Of a stretch of 64,000 nt of DNA, positions 53,534 through 61,816 are shown piece after piece. This DNA comes from Rhizobium vallis. GTDB taxonomy: Bacteria > Pseudomonadota > Alphaproteobacteria > Rhizobiales > Rhizobiaceae. Position 1 is the stretch's first letter, and each line of letters begins with the position of its first letter. The notes under the pieces are model-generated. The model worked only from the letters and a program-made list of their open reading frames with translations, was not told where the DNA came from and did no database searches. The stretch spans positions 962,001 through 1,026,000 of the forward strand of contig NZ_ML133686.1 of assembly GCF_003985155.1 (NCBI RefSeq), written 5' to 3'. The position numbers and the translations under genes are program-made.

Positions 53534-55036
53534 TTAGAGCGTCGCGCCGAGATGCCAGGGCACAAATTCATTATCGCCGTAGCCGAAGATCTCGCTCTTG
53601 GTCTTCTTGCCCGAAGCCGTATCGACGATGAGCTCGAAGATCTCGCGGCCCTTGCCGCTGATCGTCGCATCACCGGTGGCGATGGTGCCGCAATCGATGT
53701 CCATGTCCTCTTCCATCGAGGCAAAGAGCGCCGAATTGCTGGAAAGTTTCAGCGACGGCGCCGGTCGGCAGCCGAAGCAGCTGCCGCGGCCCGTGGTGAA
53801 GGCGATCATGTTTGCCCCGCCTGCCACCTGGCCGGTCGCAGAGACCGGGTCGTAGCCGGGGGTATCCATGAAGACGAGGCCGGGCGCCGTGACCCGCTCG
53901 GCGTAACCATAGACCGCCGTCAGCGGCGAGCGCCCGCCCTTGGCAACCGCGCCGAGTGACTTTTCCAGGATGGTGGTGAGCCCGCCGCGCTTGTTGCCGG
54001 GCGAAGGGTTGTTGTCGAGCGAGGCGCCGTGCAGGGCGACGTACTCCTCCCACCAGGCGATCTTCTCGTCGAGCTTCTTTGCCACCTCGTCGCTGACGGC
54101 GCGGCTGCGCAGCAGGTGTTCCGCACCGTAGATTTCCGAGGTTTCCGAAAGGATCGCCGTGCCGCCGGCCGCAGCCAGAAGATCGGCAGCGACACCGAGC
54201 GCCGGATTGGCGGTGATGCCGGAAAAGCCGTCCGAGCCGCCGCATTGCAGGCCGATGATGATCTCGCCGATCGAGATCGGCACGCGTTTTTCCCTGCCGA
54301 CATCGGCGGCAATCTCGCGCAGAACGCCCATGGCGCGCTCGACCGCGCGGCGCGAACCGCCGGCGTCCTGGATGTTGAAGTGCCGCTTCGAGGCGCCCGC
54401 GCCGCTCTGGCCGTAAAGCGTCAGCTGGTTGACCTCGCAGCCGAGGCCGATCATCAGCACGCCGCCGAAATTCACATGCCTTGTATAACCGGCAAGCGTG
54501 CGGTGCAGCACGTTCATGCCGTCGCCGGTCGAGCTCATGCCGCAGCCCTGATCGTGCACGATCGGCACGAAACCATCGATGCCTTCGTAATGCGGCAGGA
54601 TCGTCCGGTTCGCCTCGTCGGCGATGGCCCGGCAGACCGTGGTGGAACAGTTCACGCTGGCAATGATGCCGATATAATTGCGCGTTGCCGCGCGACCGTC
54701 GGCGCGGCGATAACCCATGAAGGTACGCGCCGTGTCCTCGGCGCTCGCCGCTTCCGGTGCCGAATTGGCGGTCGCGGCCAGCCGGTCATTTTCGAAATGC
54801 AGGTTATGACTGTGCACGTGGTCGCCGGCCTTGACCTCGGCCGTGGTGCGGCCGATTGCCTGTCCGTATTTCACTACCGCAGCGCCAAGCGGAATATCCG
54901 CAATCGCGACCTTATGGCCGGGATCGATCTTCTGGCGAGCCTCAACGCCGGCAACCGTCGAACCCTGCGCGATAGCCGCCGTTGCGACCGCGACATTGTC
55001 TCCGGCCGACAGGATGATCCAAGGCTGTTTGTCCAA
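53534..55036 (-). CDS. UxaA-family sugar-acid dehydratase
   Basis: 500 residues from TTG 55036 behind GGGAGAAG; the frame stays open upstream through a repeat that is not coding. The N-terminal SAF domain (about 5-80) ends with HVHSHNLHF. The iron-binding UxaA/GarD domain follows, with RNYIGIIASVNCSTTVCRAI, HDQGCGMSSTGDGMN and CGGSDGFSGITANPALG. The family dehydrates altronate, galactarate or L-fuconate. Neighbours favour L-fuconate or a similar aldonate. It is the first gene of the locus, with site B upstream. Confidence 0.88.
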   Translation of the reverse strand: MDKQPWIILSAGDNVAVATAAIAQGSTVAGVEARQKIDPGHKVAIADIPLGAAVVKYGQAIGRTTAEVKAGDHVHSHNLHFENDRLAATANSAPEAASAEDTARTFMGYRRADGRAATRNYIGIIASVNCSTTVCRAIADEANRTILPHYEGIDGFVPIVHDQGCGMSSTGDGMNVLHRTLAGYTRHVNFGGVLMIGLGCEVNQLTLYGQSGAGASKRHFNIQDAGGSRRAVERAMGVLREIAADVGREKRVPISIGEIIIGLQCGGSDGFSGITANPALGVAADLLAAAGGTAILSETSEIYGAEHLLRSRAVSDEVAKKLDEKIAWWEEYVALHGASLDNNPSPGNKRGGLTTILEKSLGAVAKGGRSPLTAVYGYAERVTAPGLVFMDTPGYDPVSATGQVAGGANMIAFTTGRGSCFGCRPAPSLKLSSNSALFASMEEDMDIDCGTIATGDATISGKGREIFELIVDTASGKKTKSEIFGYGDNEFVPWHLGATL

Positions 55037-55049
55037 TCTCTTCTCCCTT

Positions 55050-55097
55050 GAGCATGATGCCGAAAAGCGTCCGCGATTTTGGGACGACATCATGCTC
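55050..55097. repeat. Palindromic repeat upstream of the dehydratase gene
   Basis: GAGCATGATG (55050-55059) pairs with CATCATGCTC (55088-55097). The inner GAAAAGCGTCCGCG is shared in style with other rhizobial repeats. It lies in the leader and could affect the transcript. Confidence 0.6.
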
Positions 55098-55147
55098 CTG
55101 CTCTTGATGAAACACCCGCTGCATCGGCGAATGCGCATTGATTTTGT

Positions 55148-55169
55148 TTTTTATCTACAATAAACATTT
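55148..55169. promoter_or_regulatory. Candidate operator of the sugar locus, site B
   Basis: TTTTTATC, 6 bases, AAACATTT, identical in both halves and spacing to 51875-51896. It lies between the dehydratase gene and the divergent GntR regulator. Confidence 0.6.
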
Positions 55170-55330
55170 TCAAGTCAACGGGAATATTGATCCTGTGGAC
55201 GAGGGAGGCAATGAGCCGCAGGCGGCCGGAAATAAGCTAAAGGTCGTTTGAACAAGCCCCGGTCCGGCGCTGTCCTGCTCTTTGAGCGGGAATGGCGATC
55301 GCGGCACGCGGGCGGAAAAGCGGAGGTCTG

Positions 55331-56227
55331 ATGGCAAGGCAGAACACGGTCTTCAAGGAAGCGTACAATCGCTACGCCGTAGCGCTGCGCACCGATACGG
55401 CGCTGCCCTCGGAACCCGAGATCGCCGCCCAGCTCGGCGTCAGCCGCTCGACGGCGCGCGCCATCCTCACCAGGCTCAGCGAAGAAGGTATCATCCGCTG
55501 GAACAAGCGCCAGAAGACCGTGCTGCGCCAGCCGACCGACCGCGACCTCTTCCCTTCCGAAGAAACGGATTCGCTGCATGACATCATCGAGCGCAGCTTC
55601 ATGCAGCGCATCCTTGCCGATGATGCCGCGCCGGGCATGCAGATCAACGAGTTGGAGCTTGCCCGCGAGATCGGCACCGGCACGACGAGCGTGCGCGAAT
55701 TCTTGATCCGCTTCTCCCGCTTCGGCCTCATTGAGAAACGCCCGAACAGCCACTGGACGCTGAAGGGCTTCACCCGCGAATTCGCCCTCGAGCTTGCCGA
55801 TGTGCGCGAGATGTTCGAGCTGCATTCCGCCGCCGAATTCGGCCGGCTTTCCCGCGACAACCAGGCGTGGATCGATCTCGCCGCCATGCGCGATGAACAC
55901 CTTGCCATGCTCGGCGACATCAATGAGCGCTTCAAGGATTTCTCCGTTCTCGACGAACGTTTCCACTTGCTGATCCACCGCGCCTCGAAGAACCGCTTCA
56001 TCGCCGATTTTTACGATGCGATCGCCATCATCTTCCACTATCACTACCAGTGGAACAAAACCGCCGCCCGCGAGCGCAACGAGCGGGCCATCCACGAACA
56101 TCTGGATTACATCGCAGCACTCGATTCCGGCGACCAGGCGGCGATCGAAAAGGCCTGCCGTGTGCATCTGCGCTCCGCACGCCAGACCCTGCTGCAATCT
56201 CTGCCGCAGATCGCCGAGAGCGCCTGA
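55331..56227 (+). CDS. GntR/FCD-family regulator with two winged helices
   Basis: 298 residues from ATG 55331 behind CGGAGG, about 60 more than usual. The first GntR winged helix is at about 10-65 (ALPSEPEIAAQLGVSRSTAR, then AILTRLSEEGIIRW). A second, FadR-like one is at about 80-145 (INELELAREIGTGTTSVREF, then LIRFSRFGLIEKRPN). The FCD ligand domain follows, with LADVREMFELHSAAEFGRL and the metal-site His in DERFHLLIHRAS. It diverges from the dehydratase gene and is the likely local repressor. Confidence 0.88.
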   Translation: MARQNTVFKEAYNRYAVALRTDTALPSEPEIAAQLGVSRSTARAILTRLSEEGIIRWNKRQKTVLRQPTDRDLFPSEETDSLHDIIERSFMQRILADDAAPGMQINELELAREIGTGTTSVREFLIRFSRFGLIEKRPNSHWTLKGFTREFALELADVREMFELHSAAEFGRLSRDNQAWIDLAAMRDEHLAMLGDINERFKDFSVLDERFHLLIHRASKNRFIADFYDAIAIIFHYHYQWNKTAARERNERAIHEHLDYIAALDSGDQAAIEKACRVHLRSARQTLLQSLPQIAESA

Positions 56228-56260
56228 GCTGATGAAAGCAGCTTTTGGTTCTAGGGTCGC

Positions 56261-56602
56261 TCAATCGGCTTTCGGCTGGCCAGGACGCTGTCCGTAGGCC
56301 GTGAGAATAGCACCGATCAGGCCCGGGAAGCGCTCATCCAGCTCTGCGCAGCGGCTTTGGTTGCGCATCTCCACACCCTGGCGCTCGCTCCGGATTAGCC
56401 CGGACTCACGCAGCACTTTGAAATGGTTCGATAGCGACGATTTCGGGATGATGCGCTCGCCCAGATAGGCAAGCGCAGAACACGTCACCCCACAGCCGGC
56501 GACAAGCTGCGTAAATATTGCGACGCGCTCCGGGTCGGAGAGTGCATACAGGATCGCCTCAGGCCGGATGTCCTCGATTGCTGGGTGAAAGAGCGGTCTC
56601 AT
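56261..56602 (-). CDS. ArsR-family transcriptional regulator
   Basis: 113 residues. The winged helix is LYALSDPERVAIFTQLVAGC, then IPKSSLSNHFKVLRESGLIR and SERQGVEMRNQ. Its cysteines do not form the ELCVCD metal site, so it is probably not a metal sensor. It diverges from an SDR gene with a 17-base palindrome between, which is its likely operator. Confidence 0.88.
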   Translation of the reverse strand: MRPLFHPAIEDIRPEAILYALSDPERVAIFTQLVAGCGVTCSALAYLGERIIPKSSLSNHFKVLRESGLIRSERQGVEMRNQSRCAELDERFPGLIGAILTAYGQRPGQPKAD

Positions 56603-56640
56603 GAATTTTCATATAGTGCCACTTGACATCCAGATCAACA

Positions 56641-56657
56641 GTTCCGAATTTCTGAAC
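56641..56657. promoter_or_regulatory. Operator palindrome between the ArsR and SDR genes
   Basis: GTTCnGAAnTTCnGAAC pattern (GTTCCGAATTTCTGAAC), overlapping the promoter of the SDR gene (TTGACA at 56623-56628). Confidence 0.6.
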
Positions 56658-56710
56658 TACGGAACAAGGCAGCCAATCTCGGCGCCAGTCCGGATCAGAA
56701 GGAATTAGAG

Positions 56711-57457
56711 ATGGCTAAGCTCACGGGAAAGGTCGCAGTCGTAACGGGCGCCTCCAAAGGGATCGGCGCCGCGATTGCCAAGGCGCTCGCCGCGGAGGGT
56801 GCACAAGTGGTGGTGAACTACGCTTCCAGCAAGGCGGGAGCGGATGCCGTGGTTGAGGCGATCAGCGCGGCGGGTGGCAAAGCCATCGCGGTGCAGGGCG
56901 ATGTCTCCAAGGCCGAACAGGCACAGGGCCTGGTCGATGCCGCGGTCAAGGAATTCGGCAAGCTCGACGTGCTGGTCAACAACTCCGGTGTCTATGAATT
57001 TGCGCCGATCGAGCAGGTGACCGAAGAGCAGTATCGTCGCATCTTCGACGTGAATGTTCTGGGTGTTCTGCTGACCACCCAGGCAGCGGTCAAGCATCTT
57101 GGCGAGGGCAGCAGCGTCATCAACATCTCGTCTGTGGTCACCAGCCTGGCTCCGCCTGACTCTTCCGTCTACACCGGCACGAAGGGCGCCGTGGAGGGCA
57201 TCAACAGCGTGCTCGCCAAGGAACTGGGTCCCCGCAAGATCCGGGTCAACGCCATCCTCCCGGGGATCGTCGAGACTGAGGGCACACACACCGCCGGCGT
57301 CATCGGCTCGGATTTCGAGCAGGCTCTGGTGGCCCAGACGCCGCTCGGCCGCACTGGCCAGCCGGATGATATCGCCGGTGTCGCGGTCTTCCTCGCTTCC
57401 GACGATGCCCGCTGGCTGACCGGCGAGCGCTTGGCCGCCAGCGGCGGTTTCCGCTGA
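56711..57457 (+). CDS. Short-chain dehydrogenase/reductase
   Basis: 248 residues, classical SDR. Cofactor motif VTGASKGIGAAIAKALAAEG, NNSG as NNAG, and the active site Ser in VINISSVVTSLAPPDS with YTGTKGA giving Tyr and Lys. The nearest named type is 3-oxoacyl-ACP reductase FabG-like or glucose 1-dehydrogenase-like. The substrate is unknown. It is probably repressed by the divergent ArsR protein. Confidence 0.88.
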   Translation: MAKLTGKVAVVTGASKGIGAAIAKALAAEGAQVVVNYASSKAGADAVVEAISAAGGKAIAVQGDVSKAEQAQGLVDAAVKEFGKLDVLVNNSGVYEFAPIEQVTEEQYRRIFDVNVLGVLLTTQAAVKHLGEGSSVINISSVVTSLAPPDSSVYTGTKGAVEGINSVLAKELGPRKIRVNAILPGIVETEGTHTAGVIGSDFEQALVAQTPLGRTGQPDDIAGVAVFLASDDARWLTGERLAASGGFR

Positions 57458-57525
57458 TCGTTGTGATGGTTGCGTGCTCTCTCGTGGAGCACGTACGCCA
57501 CTCGTCACAGTAGGCTCTCTTAGAG

Positions 57526-57625
57526 TAATTCCAGGAAAAGTGTGAAGCGGTTTTCCGTCCGGAATTGCCTAAAAACAAAAACTTAGAGCGGTTCTGCGCT
57601 TCCGTGAAAAGCTGAACCGCTCTAG
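57526..57625. repeat. Rhizobial mosaic palindromic repeat
   Basis: AATTCC/GGAATT outer arms around GAAAAGTGTGAAGCGGTTTT, then AGAGCGGTTC and GAACCGCTCT arms (57584-57624). It is related to 26191-26292 and 48011-48116. Confidence 0.65.
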
Positions 57626-57672
57626 TGCAAGGTTAAAGCGACCGGTTCCGGGCTTGACTGAAAGCTGAACCG

Positions 57673-59166
57673 CTATTGTGAAGCCGCCTCGCTTGTCGTT
57701 CCTGCGGCCGGCTCTTCACGCCTGCTATGGCCGACCGGGATCAGCCAGGTAGTGAAGAAGGTCAGCACCGCGACGACGACCACGCCCCAGAAGCTCCAAT
57801 GCAACGCCGCATTAAAGACCGAGCGGATTGCCGGATCGGCAGCGAGCGCCGAAAGCCCGGTCGGCTGGTTCAGTGCCGCATGCAGGCCGGCGGCGGCCTC
57901 GCCGCCGGCATAGTGGCTGATGCCGGCGTTGAGAATGGCGCCGAGCACGGTGGCGCCAAGCGTATTGCCGAGGCTGCGGGCGAAGATGATCGAGGCGGTG
58001 GCGCTGCCGCGCATCGACCATTCGACGCTGTCCTGCACCAGCACGATGCTGGTGAGACTGATGAGACCCATGCCAAAGCCCATGAAGAAGGAGCCGGCGC
58101 CGGCAAGCGCCGGCGAGCTTTCCGGAGTCAGGAACAACAGGAAGCAGGCGCCGAACGGAAACAGCAGGCTGCCGACGCGCAAGGTGCGACGGATGCCGAA
58201 AGCCCTGTAGAAGCGGCTGGAAAGCATCACCGCCATCGGCCAGCCGACCACGAGCATGGTGAGCGTGAAGCCGGCAACGATGGGCGAGCGGCCGAGCACG
58301 CCCTGCACATAGATCGGCAGGATGGTGGAAAGCCCGATCAGCGCCATGCCGGCAAGCAGCGTCGCCGCATTGCTGGTCGCGATCAGCCGGCGGCTCCAGA
58401 GCGCGATCGAAATGATCGGTTCCGGCGCCCGCTTCTCCTGCGCAAGGAAGAGAAGGCCGGCGATCACGAAGACGGCGAAAAGCGAAATCAGAATCCAGGC
58501 GCTCGCATCCGTTTCCGTCAGCATGACGAGCAGCGCCACGATCGAGATCGAAAACAGCACCGCGCCGAGATAGTCGATCTTTGCCTGCTTGTGCGCCACA
58601 TCCTCTTTCAGGAAGGCCATGAAGGCGATGATCGAGACGATGCCGATCGGCAGGTTGATCCAGAAGATCCAGGCCCAGGAAATGTTGTCGACGATGATGC
58701 CGCCGGCAAGCGGCCCGACGACGGCCGATGTCGCCCAGACGGTCGCCATGAAGCCCTGCACGCGGCCGCGCTCCTCAAGCGTGAAGAGATCGCCGATGAT
58801 GGTCATCGTCACCGGCTGGATCGCACCGGCGCCAAGCCCCTGCAATAGCCGAAAAAGCACCAGCGACATCATCGACCAGGCAAACCCGCAGAGAGCCGAG
58901 CCCGCGAGGAAGATGACGATGCCGCCGATCAGCACCGGCTTGCGCCCGAAAATGTCGGAAAGCTTGCCGTAGATAACAGTCGTCGTCGACTGCGCCAGCA
59001 GGAAGGCCGAAAACACCCAGCTGTAATAGGAAAATCCGCCGAGCTGCCCGACGATGCGCGGCATAGCCGTCGCCACGATCGTCGCCTCGATCGCCACCAT
59101 AAAGGTCGCGAGCATGATGGTGGCGACGACAAGCACGCGGTTCGAGCGATGCGCAGCATTCGACAT
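57673..59166 (-). CDS. MFS multidrug exporter, DHA2 (EmrB/QacA) family
   Basis: 497 residues from ATG 59166 behind AGAGGAT, with 14 predicted membrane helices. DHA2 motifs: LATFMVAIEATIVATAMPRI at helix 1, TTVIYGKLSDIFGRKPVLIG after helix 2 (motif A) and the antiporter region GPLAGGIIVDNISWAWIFWI. It exports drugs or metabolites by proton antiport. There is no EmrA-type partner beside it. Confidence 0.92.
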   Translation of the reverse strand: MSNAAHRSNRVLVVATIMLATFMVAIEATIVATAMPRIVGQLGGFSYYSWVFSAFLLAQSTTTVIYGKLSDIFGRKPVLIGGIVIFLAGSALCGFAWSMMSLVLFRLLQGLGAGAIQPVTMTIIGDLFTLEERGRVQGFMATVWATSAVVGPLAGGIIVDNISWAWIFWINLPIGIVSIIAFMAFLKEDVAHKQAKIDYLGAVLFSISIVALLVMLTETDASAWILISLFAVFVIAGLLFLAQEKRAPEPIISIALWSRRLIATSNAATLLAGMALIGLSTILPIYVQGVLGRSPIVAGFTLTMLVVGWPMAVMLSSRFYRAFGIRRTLRVGSLLFPFGACFLLFLTPESSPALAGAGSFFMGFGMGLISLTSIVLVQDSVEWSMRGSATASIIFARSLGNTLGATVLGAILNAGISHYAGGEAAAGLHAALNQPTGLSALAADPAIRSVFNAALHWSFWGVVVVAVLTFFTTWLIPVGHSRREEPAAGTTSEAASQ

Positions 59167-59394
59167 GACGATCCTCTTCGGGTGCTCCGCATGGCCGGAA
59201 AAATCGGCAGCTGGCAGGATGGGTGGCGTGCGCCGTTTGCGGAGGGATGCCGTTCTTTTACGACCTGGAAGCCGGCCGGTAAAGCAGTTCTCGCGGCAGT
59301 CGTCGTTTTTAGGTGCCGTCATACGGCAGCCGAAGGCCCGGCGCCATTCCGCTCCGGGCCTCCATTCTGTCGGCAGGCAAACGGTAGCCCATCC

Positions 59395-59751
59395 TCACTG
59401 CTGGCATGCTTCGCTAAGTGAACCCGTCCCCGCGGTACAGCCCGGCACCTGCTGAAGATCCGGATTGAGTCCGTCGGGATTGATCGTGCTGCGGCCGCTA
59501 TTGAGATCGACGCCGCCATTGCCGGTCGTGCTGCCGGTAGTGCCGAGATCGGTCCCGACGGAACCCGTGCCCGCTGACCCTGCACCGGCAGAGCCGGTAC
59601 CAGCCGATCCCGCGCCCGAATTCCCCGAGCCGCCGATGACAGGCGCCACCGAAAGCCGCCCGCTGGAATTCGCCCCGCCGGTCGTCTGCGCCATGGCCGA
59701 GCCGGCAAGACCGATCGAAAGGAGGGATATCGCGATGAGTTTAAAGGACAT
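59395..59751 (-). CDS. Small exported Gly/Ser/Thr-rich protein
   Basis: 118 residues from ATG 59751 with GGAG six bases upstream. The signal peptide is LIAISLLSIGLAGSAMAQ. A low-complexity region follows with five-residue GSAGT/GSAGA repeats (about residues 40-65). The end is C-terminal VPGCTAGTGSLSEACQQ with a cysteine pair. Function unknown; the repeats suggest a flexible surface or periplasmic segment. Confidence 0.65.
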   Translation of the reverse strand: MSFKLIAISLLSIGLAGSAMAQTTGGANSSGRLSVAPVIGGSGNSGAGSAGTGSAGAGSAGTGSVGTDLGTTGSTTGNGGVDLNSGRSTINPDGLNPDLQQVPGCTAGTGSLSEACQQ

Positions 59752-59859
59752 GATTTTCTCCATCCTTGTTGTCTCAAGAGCGAACCTGCTCAGCGGCGGC
59801 ATTGTTCCTGTCCTGGGCGCGGTTTTCACCGGCGTTTGATTGGAGGGCCGCTCCAAGAC

Positions 59860-60054
59860 CTAATGCGTGAGAAGCCCTCTGGCTTCGTAGACGGAAGGCT
59901 CTCCGTCTTTGACTTCCACTAGAACCGCTTCGACTGCAGCGATGGATTGGTGGACAGCCGGCAGTTCGGCGGGCGATCCGGGCGTCGGTAGATGGCCGGC
60001 GTCGGCCATTGCGGAAGGAAAGCAAATCGTCCACTCGTCCAATGCAGAGATCAT
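59860..60054 (-). CDS. Possible small protein downstream of the HEPN-like operon
   Basis: 64 codons (MISALDEWTICFPSAMADAG onward, ending EARGLLTH). The composition is protein-like, but the ribosome-binding site is weak and no family is recognised. It lies 41 bases after the HEPN-like gene on the same strand. The remaining sequence of 59752-60094 shows nothing else I can name. Confidence 0.3.
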   Translation of the reverse strand: MISALDEWTICFPSAMADAGHLPTPGSPAELPAVHQSIAAVEAVLVEVKDGEPSVYEARGLLTH

Positions 60055-60094
60055 CCACCGAAAATTTCGATGGCTAAGGGGCTAAAGCTAGAAT

Positions 60095-60634
60095 TCAAGA
60101 TTGCGATTGATGCGGAGCCATTGCCTTCGATATCTTCTCTCGCTCGCGCCTAGCCATCTCTCGCGCTGCAATGATGGCTGCCCTCAAGGAGAGGACGCAC
60201 AAGGCGAAGCGTTCCACAGGCTCCATGGCAGCCGGCGATTTCGGGATGCCTTTGAACAGGGTCGATCGACCCCGAGCCATAGTAAAAACCTTCGTAATGA
60301 TGTCTTTGTCCTCCTGGTGGAAGGATTTGTAGAAATTGTCTGCATCATTTTTCGAAAATGTCTTGATAAGCTGATGCGCAAAGCGATTTCGGATCTTGCC
60401 AAGTGCGTTCAGAGGCGGCAACAGCCGCGGGTGAACCCCAAGAGCTACGGCGAGCGATGCGGTTTGATTGTAAGTCATGTCCATCGATTTCAGTGCGCTT
60501 GGAGTATGAACACACTCTTCGATCAGCAGGGTCAGTTCGCGCTCGATCACAACTGTCGATCGAATTACGACATTTAACGGATCACCGCTGGTGACAATGT
60601 CGTTAAACTCTTGTGCAAGCTCCTCTTCCGTCAT
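60095..60634 (-). CDS. HEPN/MltR-like helical protein
   Basis: 179 residues, all-helical. The segment YNQTASLAVALGVHPRLLPP, then LNALGKIRNRFAHQLI, matches the MltR/DUF4145-type layout. RNRFAH (residues 82-87) is an R-x4-H motif, the catalytic signature of HEPN ribonucleases, though not all such proteins cut RNA. The gene overlaps its upstream partner by 4 bases. GC is visibly lower than in its neighbours, suggesting transfer. It could be an effector or a regulator. Confidence 0.7.
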   Translation of the reverse strand: MTEEELAQEFNDIVTSGDPLNVVIRSTVVIERELTLLIEECVHTPSALKSMDMTYNQTASLAVALGVHPRLLPPLNALGKIRNRFAHQLIKTFSKNDADNFYKSFHQEDKDIITKVFTMARGRSTLFKGIPKSPAAMEPVERFALCVLSLRAAIIAAREMARREREKISKAMAPHQSQS

Positions 60635-61383
60635 GCAGTTAAACCGAACGGAGCTGTCACAAAGCGCAGAAAGGCATTGCCCGTATCTGTCGTCCTTGCC
60701 GCGAGGAGTGAACCGCCGGAAACCATGGTATTAAGTCCTCCGTCAATGAAGCCTTCGCGTGTGAGGTCCGAAACTATCACCGTCATAACAGCGTCCGGCA
60801 CCGCTTCCTTGGTTATCTCTCCTCTGATCACGGAAATCTGCGCACCCATGTATATATTGGATGCAGCTCGAACGCAGGCTTCATAGGCTCCAGGGTTGTG
60901 GAGAACAGACAGCACTCGAATATGAGCTTCTGAGAAGGCGTTGATGCAACTCATGAAGCGGCCTCTGACAGCCTCGTCCAAAGTGAAGCCCAGCGCCGTG
61001 TTCGATATCGCGTTCTTCAGAGCTTCTCTTTTGAACTCGCGATGTGTCTTCATAGCAAGGTCGGTAGCTTCGTAAACGCAGCTTATAAACTCTTCGTTTT
61101 GAGATAGATTTGCAGGATCGAAATCGTCAAATCTCTCCTGCATTTGAACAATAACCGCGCCGACGAGGCGAAACCACTCTTCCCGTCTTTTCGCAAGCGG
61201 CTCGCCTACGAAGTGCCCGACAATCTGCTGCAGGGCATACCCCGCACCGGGAAGAGCGACGTCGGCCGCTCCTAATGCGGTCTGTGCGACATGGTATCCA
61301 ATCCCGCGCGCATCTTCCTCCGGAAATTCTGGCAATTTACCTTCAATCACGATTGACCTCCGGCAGCGTTCGTTTAGTGCCAT
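60631..61383 (-). CDS. Uncharacterised helical protein paired with the HEPN-like protein
   Basis: 250 residues. Features: a hydrophobic segment ADVALPGAGYALQQIVGHFV, then EPLAKRREEWFRLVGAVIVQ. An EEFISCVYEATDLAMKTHRE segment leads to FKREALKNAISNTALG, and FSEAHIRVLSVLHNPGAYEA lies further on. This layout recurs in a widespread family of hypothetical proteins with no assigned function. It is the first gene of the two-gene operon, coupled by a 4-base overlap, beside tRNA-Thr. Confidence 0.7.
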   Translation of the reverse strand: MALNERCRRSIVIEGKLPEFPEEDARGIGYHVAQTALGAADVALPGAGYALQQIVGHFVGEPLAKRREEWFRLVGAVIVQMQERFDDFDPANLSQNEEFISCVYEATDLAMKTHREFKREALKNAISNTALGFTLDEAVRGRFMSCINAFSEAHIRVLSVLHNPGAYEACVRAASNIYMGAQISVIRGEITKEAVPDAVMTVIVSDLTREGFIDGGLNTMVSGGSLLAARTTDTGNAFLRFVTAPFGLTA

Positions 61384-61623
61384 CGATTGTCATGCTGGGC
61401 TCTTCTTTGGCGTGCGCCGAACAAGTGAGCATTACAGTCGTCCTCAACGATCAATCATAGGACGTCACGATTCTCAATCTAACAGGAAGCGGGTCTTGGT
61501 GGCACGGGTCCCGCTACTCACAGGAAACTACATGTCTAAGCGTCGCTGTTAGGTGGACAAAAGATGGACCAAAAACCACGTGTTTCACACGTCAGTGTGT
61601 TCTATATTATTTTCGAAGAAAAA

Positions 61624-61699
61624 TGGTGCCGCTTGCAGGACTCGAACCTGCGACCCCATCATTACGAATGATGTGCTCTACCACCTGAGCTAAAGCGGC
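61624..61699 (-). tRNA. tRNA-Thr (anticodon CGT)
   Basis: 76 bases with an encoded CCA. Acceptor GCCGCTT pairs with AAGCGGC and the discriminator is A. The anticodon loop TTCGTAA reads ACG. T loop TTCGAGT. I found no duplicated 3' end that would mark an integrated element. Confidence 0.97.
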
Positions 61700-61816
61700 G
61701 TTTCACGGCCGAAACATCCGGCCCGCGATTTGCATGGCGCTGATACAGGCATTGTTTGAAGATTTCAAGCGCCCTGTCATGCCTTTGGCAAAAAAGAGAG
61801 AGGAGCGGGCAGGGGC

